64,000 bases of DNA from Liolophura sinensis (Eukaryota > Mollusca > Polyplacophora > Chitonida > Chitonidae): NCBI RefSeq assembly GCF_032854445.1, contig NC_088303.1, forward strand, positions 5,465,501-5,529,500, written 5' to 3'. Shown here in pieces: positions 10,342 through 21,420 of the stretch. A program made the translations under genes and the position numbers. The first letter of the stretch is position 1. Every line of letters begins with the position of its first letter. Under the pieces are notes generated by a model, which saw only the letters and a list, made by a program, of their open reading frames with translations, was not told the origin of the DNA and searched no databases.

Positions 10342-10760
10342 TGACGTCACAATAAGGTCTCAGCCAATCCAGTATATGGAAGCTTTGACGTCGTTATTTT
10401 GTTCGTAATCATTTTTCACTCAGTCGGTCACTACTACGTCACAATACAATGCTTGCCTACGTCAAAATGGAAACTGACAATTTCAAAACACGTCCTTTTA
10501 TTAAAATTCTGACGTAACAAAAGGATGCAAATAATACCATATTACATTCCAACAGACCTTTCCGACGGTTTAATCAAGAACACGCAATTGACAAAAAGCA
10601 ATATTGTTGTAATGTGAGACTCGAGGAAGAGCGACACAGAAGGTCTAAATGACTGTAGAACGCATCGGTTTCTTTCGTGACGTTGCTGTGCGTGTGTACT
10701 GCATGTTAGTTTTATGCGCATACGTGCACCAATAATTTTGACGTAACACAGTCAACGTCA
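10342..10760 (-). promoter_or_regulatory. Cluster of CRE/ATF-like sites upstream of the two-exon gene
   Basis: A full palindromic TGACGTCA lies at 10342-10349, about 120 bases upstream of the ATG. TGACGT or its complement ACGTCA recurs at 10386, 10436, 10459, 10510, 10678, 10739 and 10755. Eight such sites in about 420 AT-rich bases is far denser than elsewhere in the window. Established knowledge: CREB/ATF/CREM factors bind TGACGTCA and half-sites. The role as this gene's promoter is inferred from position. Confidence 0.5.
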
Positions 10761-10792
10761 TACATAGCGAGCAATGTAAATCAATAGCTGAA

Positions 10793-10858
10793 TTTCGGGT
10801 CTGAACTCTTTTATCGCTAAAGATAAAACAGTCCTCCTGTACCATGTAACTTTGAAAC
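10793..10858. repeat. Dispersed 55-bp motif, copy B
   Basis: The segment ctgaactcttttatcgctaa...cagtcctcctgtaccatg matches copies A and C. It sits inside a minus-strand frame that starts with ATG at 10899 (EEIEELNICELEKFQ...). That frame has protein-like composition at its start but no convincing donor site, so I do not call it a gene. Confidence 0.4.
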
Positions 10859-11093
10859 TTCTCAAGCTCACAAATGTTGAGCTCCTCAATTTCCTCCATA
10901 ATTTGTCTCTTTGAAATAACTTTTTGGGAAACTATTGTCAGACCTCCATGTTATGGTAAATGTGATCCCGCCTAACATTTTTGACATGCTTGTGTATTTT
11001 CTTTCTCTCTGTATGTATCTTATTTTTGTTATTGAGCAGGACGACAAGGCTTTACTGACTAAATCCATGCATGATATGTGACGCTAGCACGTT

Positions 11094-11472
11094 CCTCACT
11101 CAACCATAACTGGACATTCCATGTTCAAATGGATTAACATGCAGGTTTGCATGCAGCTTGGGAAAGTTGACTGTGGGGTGTTGATTAACGTAGACAAGCT
11201 CTCGTTCTTCGCGATTTCCACCTTCAAATTGGCTATTGGTGTGTCATTATTTTCGAAAAAGCTTAGTAACTAAATTAACATACTGACGCCATTGTTGTCC
11301 ACGAATGCTTCATTTAGCGTATCGTCCAGCTTTTCTGAACACAGCCGTGATATGTGGAATATAACTCCGTTTTTACACGAGTGTATACAAGAATTACTCA
11401 CTCATGCACGGTGGTTGAGGTGTTCGGGAATATGTACTGCCAAAAGCAAGTACGACCGCATTATCCATTGCA
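11094..11472. repeat. Long inverted repeat, right arm (379 bp)
   Basis: Reverse complement of 8219-8598. On plus it contains an open frame running on to 11522 with no ATG at its beginning. That frame includes HECIQELLTHARWLRC, so the repeat may derive from an exon. No obvious target duplication is seen outside the arms. Confidence 0.85.
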
Positions 11473-11479
11473 CCGCTGA

Positions 11480-11770
11480 TGTCAGAAAATTCAAACATTT
11501 GTGGGATGTCCTAGACGGATGAAAAGGGGCATTTTTCGTGTCTTAATTAGTCTGGATCGTTCTTCATGTATTTGCCATTGTCTAACAAATAATAAGACAG
11601 AATTAAGAATAACTTAATGGGTAGTCTTGATATGTTCTGTATATCCCATGTGTTCCGTGGGGGTGTTTTAATGGGTTGATTTTTATGCTGTGTTTTTAGT
11701 AGGCACAAAGATAAAGTCAAGCACTGACTTGCACATTTTATGACAAATGTCACGAATACATGGATCAGTT
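11480..11770. repeat. Diverged local duplication, copy 1
   Basis: Similar in the same orientation to 12935-13240. Shared blocks include tagtcttgatat.gt.tctgtat, a variant of gtgttc.gtgg and atgggttg, followed by aggcaaagac-type and acaaatg.cac blocks. Divergence is high, so the duplication is old. The 158-codon minus-strand frame over 11547-12023 lacks support and is treated as chance. Confidence 0.5.
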
Positions 11771-12029
11771 TAATCAAACTTTTATTTGTTATCGAACCTG
11801 GACTAAAGTGATTGCCTCGGGCACGGTGGTTTTTGCGAACTCTGCTCGTCAGCATGAACAGCGTGAATTTATCTAACCTGCAAAGAAGTTTTGAATTTGA
11901 CGTCGTGTTACATGCATCATTACTGTATATGTCTGACAAAGTCAAACTGCCTGCTACTTGATAACACTTCTTATTGGAAGCCGGGTGAGGACATCTCCTC
12001 CCGCGCCTCGCGGGTCGAGACATGTGGTA

Positions 12030-12930
12030 CGAGGACAGAGGAGATTTACTAAAACTGGCCGTTGTGCATCAAAAAGTTGTTAGGTTGGTCCATTGGTCAG
12101 ATTGGTATGGGTTACGCTGGTACCTTGGTGTCGTGGTGGTTAACTTTCAAATGTATACGTTGTTTGATGTATCGTTGATATGACGTTAGAACAATAGTAG
12201 TCGACCTATGTAGTGTCGTTCATGCAATTTTATGGAACGTGTTTCTTAGCAGTGCTACGCATAGTCTAGTGTTATTGCATTATTATTGACAACCTTCACC
12301 GAGTGCTTCTGTCCGTTATGTAATAGGCGTTATACGATGGATAAGCTTGCCCTATGCATGCTCTTGAGCACTGTACTGAGGGTGCCTATAATGTAACACA
12401 CGTGTTTAGTTGGAAACCATGGATATGTTCTGGGTTGTGTATAGTCAAATACATGAATTTTCTCTATTGTTCCTGTGTACATATATCTGGTTGTTGACAC
12501 TGCGGAGATCCCGGAGGTCATCATAGCATTTCGCCATGTTCAGACAAACTTATGTAAAAACTTGGTGAAATGAGGGGAAGCAGGGATGAGAGCATGGACT
12601 TGACAGATTAAGGGTCTTCTGATTGTCAGGTGTCGTCACATTTGTTTTCAACCATATGTTGGTTTTTACTAAGCATAGCCCAACAATAAAAGACTTAAAA
12701 CCACCGTTATTAAACAGTGTATGCATGCAACGTAAATAAAACTTCCAGAGACAATGGCATGAACTAAGAATGTAAATCTCTTCGTATTTCTCATATACAC
12801 GTATAACCGATCATGTAGAACAACATGCATGTGTTAATATACAACACATCACCTGTGCTTTTGAAAATGTTTTATATTTTATATCATTAAACAGCTTAAT
12901 AAATGTAAGGCCTAAACTTGCTGATTAATC
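12030..12930. other. No recognised feature
   Basis: AT-rich single-copy-looking DNA between the two copies of the local duplication. No open frame, SINE or tandem repeat seen. Confidence 0.4.
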
Positions 12931-12934
12931 TGAT

Positions 12935-13240
12935 TTTGTTGTCAGAAATTTCCCCCCCAAAAAAGTGGTAGGGTGCACAAGACTTGTTTTGTGTGATAGT
13001 TTGCGTCGTTAAGTTTAAAATTTAGGAAGTTCTGCATGTTCTTGTCCATGCCATTGTCTTACAGGATAATGTCATATAATTAGAAATATTTAATTAGTGT
13101 ATAGTCTTGATATAGTCTGTATACTTTTTGTGTTCTGTGGAGTATTTTTATGGGTTGGTTGTTGTACTTCGTAAAATAGAGGCAAAGACACAGTCAAATA
13201 CAGATACGCAAATTTTTTTTAACAAATGCCACATCAGGAT
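12935..13240. repeat. Diverged local duplication, copy 2
   Basis: Counterpart of 11480-11770 about 1.45 kb downstream, direct orientation. It begins gttgtcagaaa, against gatgtcagaaa in copy 1. Confidence 0.5.
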
Positions 13241-13431
13241 ACCCTTAAAAGTCTGTGATGGACATTGGCGACCAACACCTTTATTACTGAACCAGTGAGA
13301 GCCCGACCTACGTACAACGTAATCTCACGTCAGAGCAATTCTTCCTTAATAAGGTACTTTGACACGCCTGAAAATGGAAGTCTTACTTTGAACAGGGGGC
13401 CTCCGTGGCTCAGTTAGTTAGTGCAGGTTAG

Positions 13432-13598
13432 ACCAGATTGGCAGATTTGTTAGTGCACGCATTCTTCCTGTAGCTGGCAAAACCATTTTCCTGTGTTGTC
13501 ATCACATTTAATATACAAACACATTAGGGGACCTCTGTGGCTCACTTGTTAGAGCGCTACCGCAGCGTAATGAGCAGGAGCCTCTCACCAATGCGGTC
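13432..13598. repeat. 167-bp duplicated flank, left of the 88-bp array
   Basis: Repeated in direct orientation at 15073-15240 with few differences. It contains accagattggcag, gtagctggcaaaaccat and the first about 70 bases of a SINE. The two copies bracket the 88-bp minisatellite. A short SINE head fragment (ggcctccgtggctcagtt) also sits just left, at about 13398. Confidence 0.8.
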
Positions 13599-13780
13599 GC
13601 TATGAGTTCAGTCCAGCTCATGCTGGCTTCCTCTCTGCAGGTTGCTGAAAGACCTTCCGACGCACGGCCTTTGGTTTCCACCGGGCTCTGCCTGGTTTCG
13701 TCCCATGATAATGTTGGCGTATTGTGAAATATTCTTGAGTACGGCGTAAAACACCAATCAACTAAATAAATAAATAAACA
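13526..13780 (+). mobile_element. SINE family 1, near full length
   Basis: tRNA-like head with an A-box-like region (ctgtggctcacttgttagagcg) and a B-box-like gagttcagtcc. The body is the conserved family sequence and the 3' end reads gagtacggcgtaaaacaccaat, followed by an (aaat)n tail. Pol III-transcribed retroposons of this kind move with LINE enzymes. The frames inside are not genes. Confidence 0.9.
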
Positions 13781-14745
13781 CCTTGACCTTGTGTCGTGCC
13801 TACTGATAAGCAGATAGATGTGGGTAGATGTGGGTAGACACTACTGACAACATCTGACAGGCCTGACAATGGAAGTCTCAATTTGAGCATGTACCGTGCC
13901 CACTGATCAGCAGATGGGTAGACACTGTCTACTGGTAACATCTGACAGGCCTGCCAATGGAAGACTCACTTTGTGCATGTACCGTGCCCACTGATCAGCA
14001 GATGGGTAGACACTGTCTACTGGTAACATCTGACAGGCCTGCCAATGGAAGACTCACTTTGAACTGTGCCATGCCTACTGATCAGCAGGTGGGTACACAC
14101 TACTGACAATATCTGACAGGCCTGACAATGGAAGTCTCAATTTGAGCATGTACCGTGCCCACTGATCAGCGGATGGGTAGACACTGTCTACTGGTAACAT
14201 CTGACAGGCCTGCCAATGGAAGACTCACTTTGTGCATGTACCGTGCCCACTGATCAGCGGATGGGTAGACACTGTCTACTGGTAACATCTGACAGGCCTG
14301 CCAATGGAAGACTCACTTTGTGCATGTACCGTGCCCACTGATCAGCGGATGGGTAGACACTGTCTACTGGTAACATCTGACAGGCCTGCCAATGGAAGAC
14401 TCACTTTGTGCATGTACCGTGCCCACTGATCAGCAGGTGGGTAGACACTGTCTACTGGCAACATCTGACAGGTCTGACACTTTGTGCATGTACCGTGCCC
14501 ACTGATCAGGAGGTGGGTAGACACTGTCTACTGGCAACATCTGACAGGCCTGACAATGGAAGACTCACTTTGTGCATGTACCGTGCCCACTGATCAGCAG
14601 GTGGGTAGACACTGTCTACTGGCAACATCTGACAGGCTTGGCAATGGAAGTCTCACTTTGAGCATGTACCGTGCCCACTGATCAGCAGGTGGGTAGACAC
14701 TGTCTACTGGCAACATCTGACAGGCTTGGCAATACTCTACTCACC
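13781..14745. repeat. 88-bp minisatellite, about 11 copies
   Basis: The period is 88 bases, measured at 14231, 14319 and 14407; one copy at 14407-14482 is 12 bases short. Each unit carries gtaccgtgcccactgatcagc, with the palindrome tgatca, then gggtagacactgtctactgg, itself an imperfect palindrome, then catctgacaggcctg. Small frames on both strands are by-products. Confidence 0.92.
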
Positions 14746-14849
14746 TTGAAATCTGCCTATGAAGCAGACCTATTCACCCCACCATTCTCGTTGTTTCGTT
14801 TGTTCGCGGTTGGGGAGTTGTTGGCCACTAGTAAAGGAACAGATTAGGG

Positions 14850-15001
14850 TTTACGGGTAGACGGCCGTACGTTGCAAGGTCTGACAGCAGGCTGTGGATG
14901 GTAGTGGGTTTCCCCTGGCTATGCCCGGCTTCCTTCCACCATAATGCCGGTCACCGTCGTATAAGTGAAATATTCTTGAGAAATGAAATCAATAAATAAA
15001 T
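14850..15001 (+). mobile_element. SINE family 1, 3' fragment
   Basis: The 3' half of family 1, from about ggccgtacgttgcaaggtctgacagcagg to gtgaaatattcttgag, with an aataaat-type tail. The head is missing and the final gtacggcgtaaaac is replaced. Confidence 0.8.
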
Positions 15002-15072
15002 TTACGGGTAAAGGACGTAAAAGTAACCACATTCGCCCACTCTTAATGTGTGTCAAAAGTCCAGAAAAAGTA

Positions 15073-15240
15073 ACCAGATTGGCAGATCTGTTAGTGCACG
15101 CATTCTTCCAGTAGCTGGCAAAACCATTTTCCTGTGTTGTCATCACATTTAATATACAAACACATTATGGGGCCTCTGTGGCTCAGTTGGTTAGCGCGCT
15201 ACCACAGCGTAATGAGCAGGAGCCTCTCATCAATGCGGTC
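15073..15240. repeat. 168-bp duplicated flank, right of the 88-bp array
   Basis: Direct copy of 13432-13598. It ends abruptly in the SINE head at caatgcggtc, after which unrelated sequence begins. The SINE head was therefore carried along by a segmental duplication, not inserted separately. Confidence 0.8.
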
Positions 15241-15980
15241 AGTGCAGAGAATAAAACCACAGGACGACGACAGTCCGACAGTTTGCAAATGGTCGCACGT
15301 AATCGGTGAAATACGACTACAGCACAGATAGTAAAACTGGAGCAGTGACGTAAGCGGTGAAATATGACCTCTTACCGGTTTAGCTCGGATAGGGTGTGGT
15401 GTTAATGACAGTCCTTTAGAATTTCTGCTCCTTACGGTTGAGGATTTCAGAAGATAGAATGAAACAGAGGGGTAGATGGAATACGCAGGAAAATCATGAC
15501 TTGCTAACCCTATTGTGGTCATATCTCCTGTATTTCAGAGATCCGTGTATATGGCTCAACACATTTGTACTGGGCCCAACGTCGGGCTAGTGTACGCCGG
15601 TTGAAACAGGACTTTGGTCAAGACTAGATCTATGCCGGAAAAAGAGAAAATCTACCAAGGAGTAACTACCAATAGTAGAACATGATTTTTTTTTAATTTC
15701 CAAAACCAGATTTTCTTGTACAATAATTCATCTTGTCACCATGAAATGCCTCTGACGACATTAATACAACAATGGCTGTACAGACTTGGACCCAGAAATA
15801 TCAAGGACGTTGCAACGGCAAAGCGTGCAATTAATAGAAAGGCAGTGTCAGTCATAGCAGAAGTCGGAAGAAGATATTTAAGTATGATCATATTACACAC
15901 ATTTTTGTGGGACTTGTTAGGGACAAGGGTTAGCTAACGTGTGGTTATTCAAAGATTTACCACCACTAATTTCAGCTCGC
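15241..15980. other. No recognised feature
   Basis: Single-copy-looking DNA leading into the 45-bp array. A 73-codon plus-strand frame at 15716-15937 has no family motif and I do not call it. Confidence 0.4.
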
Positions 15981-15989
15981 TATGATATC

Positions 15990-16680
15990 CCAGTGGTTGT
16001 GTTAAGAGATTTCCACAACACATGCCCGGGAAGATACCCGGTTGTGTTAAGGCATTACCACAAGAGATTCCGAGGAAGATACCTGGTTGTGTTAAGGCAT
16101 TACCACAACAGATGACCAGGAAGATACCTGGCTGTGTTAAGGCATTACCACAACAGATGACCAGGAAGATACCCGGTTGTGTTAAGGCATTACCACAACA
16201 GATGACCAGGAAGATACCCGGTTGTGTTAAGGCATTACCACAACAGATGACCAGGAAGATACCTGGTTGTGTTAAGAGATTTCCACAACAGATTCCCAGG
16301 AAGATACCTGGTTGTGTTAAGGCATTACCACAACAGATGACCAGGAAGATACCTGGCTGTGTTAAGGCATTACCACAACAGATGACCAGGAAGATACCCG
16401 GTTGTGTTAAGGCATTACCACAACAGATGACCAGGAAGATACCTGGTTGTGTTAAGGCATTACCACAACAGATAACCAGGAAGATACCTGGTTGTGTTAA
16501 GAGATTTCCACAACAGATTCCCAGGAAGATACCTGGTTGTGTTAAGGCATTACCACAACAGATGACCAGGAAGATACCTGGTTGTGTTAAGGTATTACCA
16601 CAACAGATGACCAGGAAGATACTTGGTTGTGTTAAGACATTACCACAACAGATGACCAGGAAGATACCGTGTTGTCTTAC
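15990..16680 (+). repeat. 45-bp minisatellite, about 15 copies, open in one frame
   Basis: The unit is about 45 bases (kernel gttgtgttaaggcattaccacaac, then agatgaccaggaagatac). Because 45 is a multiple of three, one plus frame stays open for 222 codons (16022-16690) and repeats RKIPGCVKALPQQMT. A variant unit with gttaagagatttcc recurs at 16001, 16271 and 16496, that is six and five units apart, so a higher-order repeat is emerging. Low-complexity content and no flanking exon signals make a protein unlikely. Confidence 0.9.
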
Positions 16681-19190
16681 TTATTGCTAAATGCCACCTT
16701 GCATTCGAGGAAGCATGAAATCGTATATGTATTTCTTCGAATCAGTCGCGAAAGAGGCTCTATAAACAAAAATTTTGAAACAAATAATGCCTTTGGGGAC
16801 AAATGGTGATCATTCAGCATTCCCTTGGTGATCTAGATATGATTGTGACAAATGAAGTCTTTGCTACAGAGACTTGTAACAAGACAGACTGATGAGTCTT
16901 ATTTTTGATTGAACTCTTTATTTGTGTTGTATTACAAATAATTTTTATTGATAACAGCCAGCGATTGGCCGCATAAATAACAATATTAGGCATGTGTTAT
17001 ATAAAATGACATCAATAACTGGTAGCATTTTCTAATAATATCGATACTGAAGGGCATGAACGTGTGTCCAAAATTGCAGTCGTTGGAAACTGAAGAGGAA
17101 AAAACATAGCAGTTTATGTTTTGGTGATGCACATACGTATGGCGTGTAAAAAATCTTCTGAGATACATAAATAATATAAAACACAACGCAGGTATTATCC
17201 CTTAATCCCTCATACCCAAATATTGCAATGAATGGTTAGGGTTCAAACATCACTTTTGCTCTTATGGCTAAGCTACGTTCGCTTATGTACTATACACGTA
17301 GCACGGAAGTCACTGTGGTTTGTACCAAAGGAATACATCCAAATGAGCAAAGATGGCATCTAATTGGACGAGGTCACATTTGATTTTCTATGTCCGTGTG
17401 TACTGTTTTTTTACCACGAAATGTCCTCAGAATATTCTCAGATTGCTTATATTTCTGTTCATACAGGAAAACTAAGGATGGTGTAATTCTGACAAATATC
17501 GACAGGGACACTCAAACATGTACAACATCAACACCCTGCGTGGCGAACGACGCCCGAATCCTTACAATTCTGTGTTCGTTCACCAGGTAAAATTAGCCTG
17601 CTACATGTACTGCCTTGCATTACCAGATCGTCCAACGGACAGTCTCGTAACAGAACAGAAAACAAGATCAGAATACAACAACTAGCACAGTAAAAATATT
17701 TTCTGGGATATTTTCTTGCAAGGTTTCTTGTAAGGAAAGTTTGAATTATTGTCAAGTAGCATAATAATAAAACTGCTGGAGCGCATTTTGCCTAGTGCTG
17801 AATCATGTACATGTATCCAATAATTGGGAAAATTTTAAAATTATACCCATGCCGATTTTTTTCTTGTCTCCCCAGAAAAAAGTATCTAGAAAGCTACTAG
17901 GAACAAGAGATTAAGTTACATTATATTGCTTTACTATAATTTGCATTTAGAATTTATACATGAAAAAAATTGCCAAAATGTTTTTCCTAAAACATAAAAC
18001 CAGCTTGGAATGTCTTCAGGGGTTTAAACTTTAAAGTTTAATTTATTAGGAACATACAATAAAACGCTATTATCGTAGAGCCACTCATATCAAATGAGTG
18101 AAAGTTTGCACAACCTTCCCTGATTCTGTCCTTTCAGATTTTAGAGACTGACGGGGAAGATTATTTGACTAAAGGTTTGATAATTTCTTATATTTATTCA
18201 TTTGACTGGAGTTCGCGTAATTTAGCAAGCGGTTGTTTATTAAATAGATCATTTTATGTCATTTCTCGAAGGTACTCTGATTTATTTATTGCTTTGTATG
18301 ATTGGTTTTACTCCAGAGTATTTCATTAATACCACAGCAGCCATGCATGAATGCATGCAAGTGGTTGCTCTGGTTTCTGGCTATGCATTTATTGTCATTT
18401 TTTTCTAAGTAAAAAGCTAAATTGTAGAAAATTAGGGGAAAGAGAGAGACGAGCTCTAATTTGTCCACAATCATAGTCTGAGACAATTTCTCTGATCAGT
18501 TTTTAGAATCCTGTAACGTATGAATGCTACATGTTCTTCCACACTATGTTGATGTGTTTCCAAATACTATGGCATATTGTGATACACGTTTTCATCAGTG
18601 AGGAGAAGAAGAACAGAGAACATTCTCCCAGTGTTATTGCCTTATACATAATGCACATGGACCTATATCTACAACATTAACAACTGGTGAAATAAAAAAT
18701 AAAAAAACATAAAAAATCACAGGATACCCAATATACCAAAACATATAATCCTTAGCCTTCATAAAACTGTCAAAATTAACAAAAACAAACTTAACAAAAA
18801 CAGGTCTCTCTTTTAATTAGGGAAGTAAGTTCCCTTTTCTCTGGGCATGAGCCTATTCATGTACAAGAAACACCTTCTTACTAATGAGATTAATTAAGCT
18901 GGTTTTAACTTGGGCTACCTTGCGGGAATCAGGTACATTAACAACAAATAAGGCCTGCATTTTAAAAAGAATGAACATGTTACAGTGACAATGTTGAACT
19001 TCGGGTGTACATGTACAGCGGAAATGTGCAGAAAACACCTGCTGAACATGTAAAAAGCAGTTCTGTGCTTATACAACTCATTATTCAGTAGAGTGATGTG
19101 CGCAACTACCTGGGAAACATTTAAATAGAGCTGTGCAATGTATTTCAATTTATTGTGATTGAACGCAACTCCCTTCGGTTATACATTGCT
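16681..19190. other. Long AT-rich stretch, nothing recognised
   Basis: No coding frame above chance, no SINE and no tandem array. The longest frames (60-77 codons) overlap on both strands and look random. Confidence 0.5.
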
Positions 19191-19483
19191 GGGTAAGATT
19201 TATTTATTTATTTACTTTTTTATTTGATTGGTGTTTTACGCCGTACTCAAGAATATTTCACTTATACGATGGCGGCCAGCATTATGCTGGGAGGAAACCG
19301 GGCAGAACCTGGGGGAAACCCACGACCATCCGCAGGTTGCTGAAGACCTTCCCACGTACGGCCGGAGAGGAAGCCAGCATGAGCTGGACTTAAACTCACA
19401 GCGACCACATTGGTGAGGGACTCCTGGGCCATTACGCTCCGCTAGCGCGCTAACCAACTGAGCCACGGAGAGGGACAGATTTA
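19191..19483 (-). mobile_element. SINE family 1, full length, with target duplication
   Basis: A full copy on minus runs from the tail (ttatttattta...) through accaatc-type 3' sequence to the tRNA-like head ending ccgtggctcagttggttagc (read on minus). Flanks gggtaagattta (19191-19202) and gggacagattta (19472-19483) match in 10 of 12 positions and are the likely target duplication. Confidence 0.9.
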
Positions 19484-19550
19484 GGAAACTAACAAAAATA
19501 CCTGAAAATTACCCACCAAATCGCAAACCTCAGGAATCTCTATTGTGTAT

Positions 19551-19630
19551 GTTATCTCTGTCTCTGTTTGTATGTTATTGAAATGTGAAACATGTGAATA
19601 CGAACAAATATTATACATATATTGTATTGC
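19551..19630. repeat. Fragment related to the 20.6 and 21.5 kb duplicated segment
   Basis: The string tgaaatgtgaaacatgt followed by aa.acaaatattat.catat is shared with 20670-20720 and 21505-21555, so a third piece of that duplicated segment lies here without the adjacent array. Confidence 0.55.
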
Positions 19631-20027
19631 ACTGAATCTTGTCTCTTTACTCCAGTTTTGTCCATATACGATGGTGTGTTAAGGTTTGTGCCTGGCTATT
19701 TTTGCTTACGCGAAACCTTTTCGCTTACAAAAAATCCAACATTTCTGGTCTGATTTCTGACCATGTGCTGATCTGCAGACAAGTGGCCTTCCAGCAAAAC
19801 ACTGAAGTATATCAGGTTATACAAACAGATTAACAAAGAGCGCATATACAATAATTGTGAACTTGAAACAAAATCATCCCTTCAGATGGGTTCCACTTTT
19901 TACTGATACATGATAAGTTATCTCATCTGTAAATAAAATATATACCAAATATAACCTCGAAGGGTGCAAAGATTTTAAAGTTTTATAGAGTATGTATTAC
20001 GCCATGGTTGAATATTAATATGAGAGT
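19631..20027. other. No recognised feature
   Basis: AT-rich DNA with one short plus-strand frame (19639-19833) of no recognisable family. Confidence 0.4.
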
Positions 20028-20092
20028 TTTGTCCGCGAACTCTTTTATGGTTGGATGCAAACAAGTCCTACTGTGTCACGTCGTTTAACATA
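20028..20092. repeat. Dispersed 55-bp motif, copy C
   Basis: The segment gcgaactcttttatgg...caagtcctactgtgtcacgt is the third copy of the motif at 8161 and 10793. It is isolated from the inverted repeat, so the motif is dispersed. Confidence 0.4.
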
Positions 20093-20540
20093 TTAAAAAT
20101 AATTTCACGATTAACTGTCTCGTTGTGTTACGGAAGAGTAACTGACACCTTTTTCTTTAGGAATTTCCTGAGTTCCTAAACATAAACATATTCAACTTTA
20201 GCTCGCCCATGCTAAATAACTGTATGTGCAATTTTCTCAGACACCCTTTAAAAAATAAATGCAATTGAAGATAGTTGTCTAACATTTCCGACAGGTCATA
20301 TGGTGCTATATGACCTTTTTACCTTCAGCAATAAAAGGGTTCGAACTCGAAACACCTCTGTTGTTTATCTCTTGTGCCACCCTAATTGGCAAGGAGTAAA
20401 TAAAATTAACTTGAACATTCGGTCATTGCAAGATATGTCCTCATAGCAAAATTGCCTTAAGGAGCAGATTAGAAAAGCAATATTCACGCCAGTTTCTCGC
20501 GTTAATCAAACGTCGTTTTCACCTCATATCACTGTGTCAT

Positions 20541-20814
20541 CAGACCCGATCGGGTCATGCCAAAGACTTTCAAAAATGGTTCTCGTTGCTGCCTCGATTG
20601 GCGCTCGAGTGGAAGGTTTACAGCAAGAAAACAGGACTGACTGGCTCAGTGTCTCATTTGTAAGTCTCAGTTTAAATGTGAAACATGTAAATATGAGCAA
20701 ATATTATCCATATAGAAATGCTTTTGTTTGTTTTTTTTACAAATTTTTTTTAGTGTTGTTTGTTGGCACTCTTTAGCTGCATGATACAAAAGTTTCACAT
20801 TTCCAGTGATTCGG
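20541..20814 (+). mobile_element. SINE family 2 fragment heading a duplicated segment
   Basis: cgatcgggtcatgccaaagac through aacaggactgactggctcagt matches the middle of SINE family 2, complete at 24100-24392. The following bases to 20814 (tttgttggcactctttagctgcatgatac) are repeated at 21421-21655. The duplicated segment precedes each block of the 48-bp array. Confidence 0.7.
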
Positions 20815-21420
20815 CAAGACCTTGCTGCCAGTGAAGCGTTACGTAATCCTGTCCGCCGTCATATGAAACTGACAGGTTGTTGAGCGCCATGTAATCCCGT
20901 CCGCCGTCATTTAGAAGTGAGAGATTGTTGAGCACTACGTAATCTTGTCCGCCGTCATATAGACGTGATAGATTTTTTGAGCACTACGTAATCCTGTACA
21001 CCGTCACATAGATGTGACAGATTGTTGAGCACTACGTAATCCGGTCCGCCGTCATGTAGAGAGGACAGGTTGTTGAGCATTACGTAATCCTGACTGCCGT
21101 CATATATACAAATGACAGATTGTTCAGCGCCACGTAATCTTGTCCGCCGTCAAAAAGAAGCGCAGATTGTTCAGCAGTACGTCATCCTGTCCGTCGTCAT
21201 GTAGAAGTTAAGGATTGTTAAACACTATATAATCCTGTCCGCCGTCATATACGAGTGACAGATTTTTGAGCACTGCGCAATCCTATGGTCCCCCATATAA
21301 AGGTGACAGATCGTTGAGCACTACGTAATCCTGACCGTCGTCATATACAGGTGACAGACTGTTGAGCACTTCGTAAACCTGACCGCCGTCATATACAGGT
21401 GAAAAGATTGTTGAGCACTA
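20815..21420. repeat. 48-bp minisatellite, first block (about 12-13 copies)
   Basis: The unit of about 48 bases reads tgacagattgttgagcacta, then cgtaatcctgtccgccgtcatata, then gaag. Most units contain the palindrome tacgta. Copies differ by several substitutions and small indels. Confidence 0.9.

Noticed and set aside
11547-12023. 158-codon minus-strand gene
   Set aside because: It overlaps one copy of a diverged local duplication. The other copy does not keep the frame, and no splice or family signal is seen.
13526-13780. tRNA genes at the heads of SINE family 1 copies
   Set aside because: A-box and B-box-like words are present, but no cloverleaf with a proper acceptor stem and anticodon arm can be drawn. 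They are SINE heads.
19228-19466. Small proteins such as those over 19228-19466, 28416-28652, 39523-39876, 46125-46319 and 47457-47654
   Set aside because: All are translations of SINE family 1.
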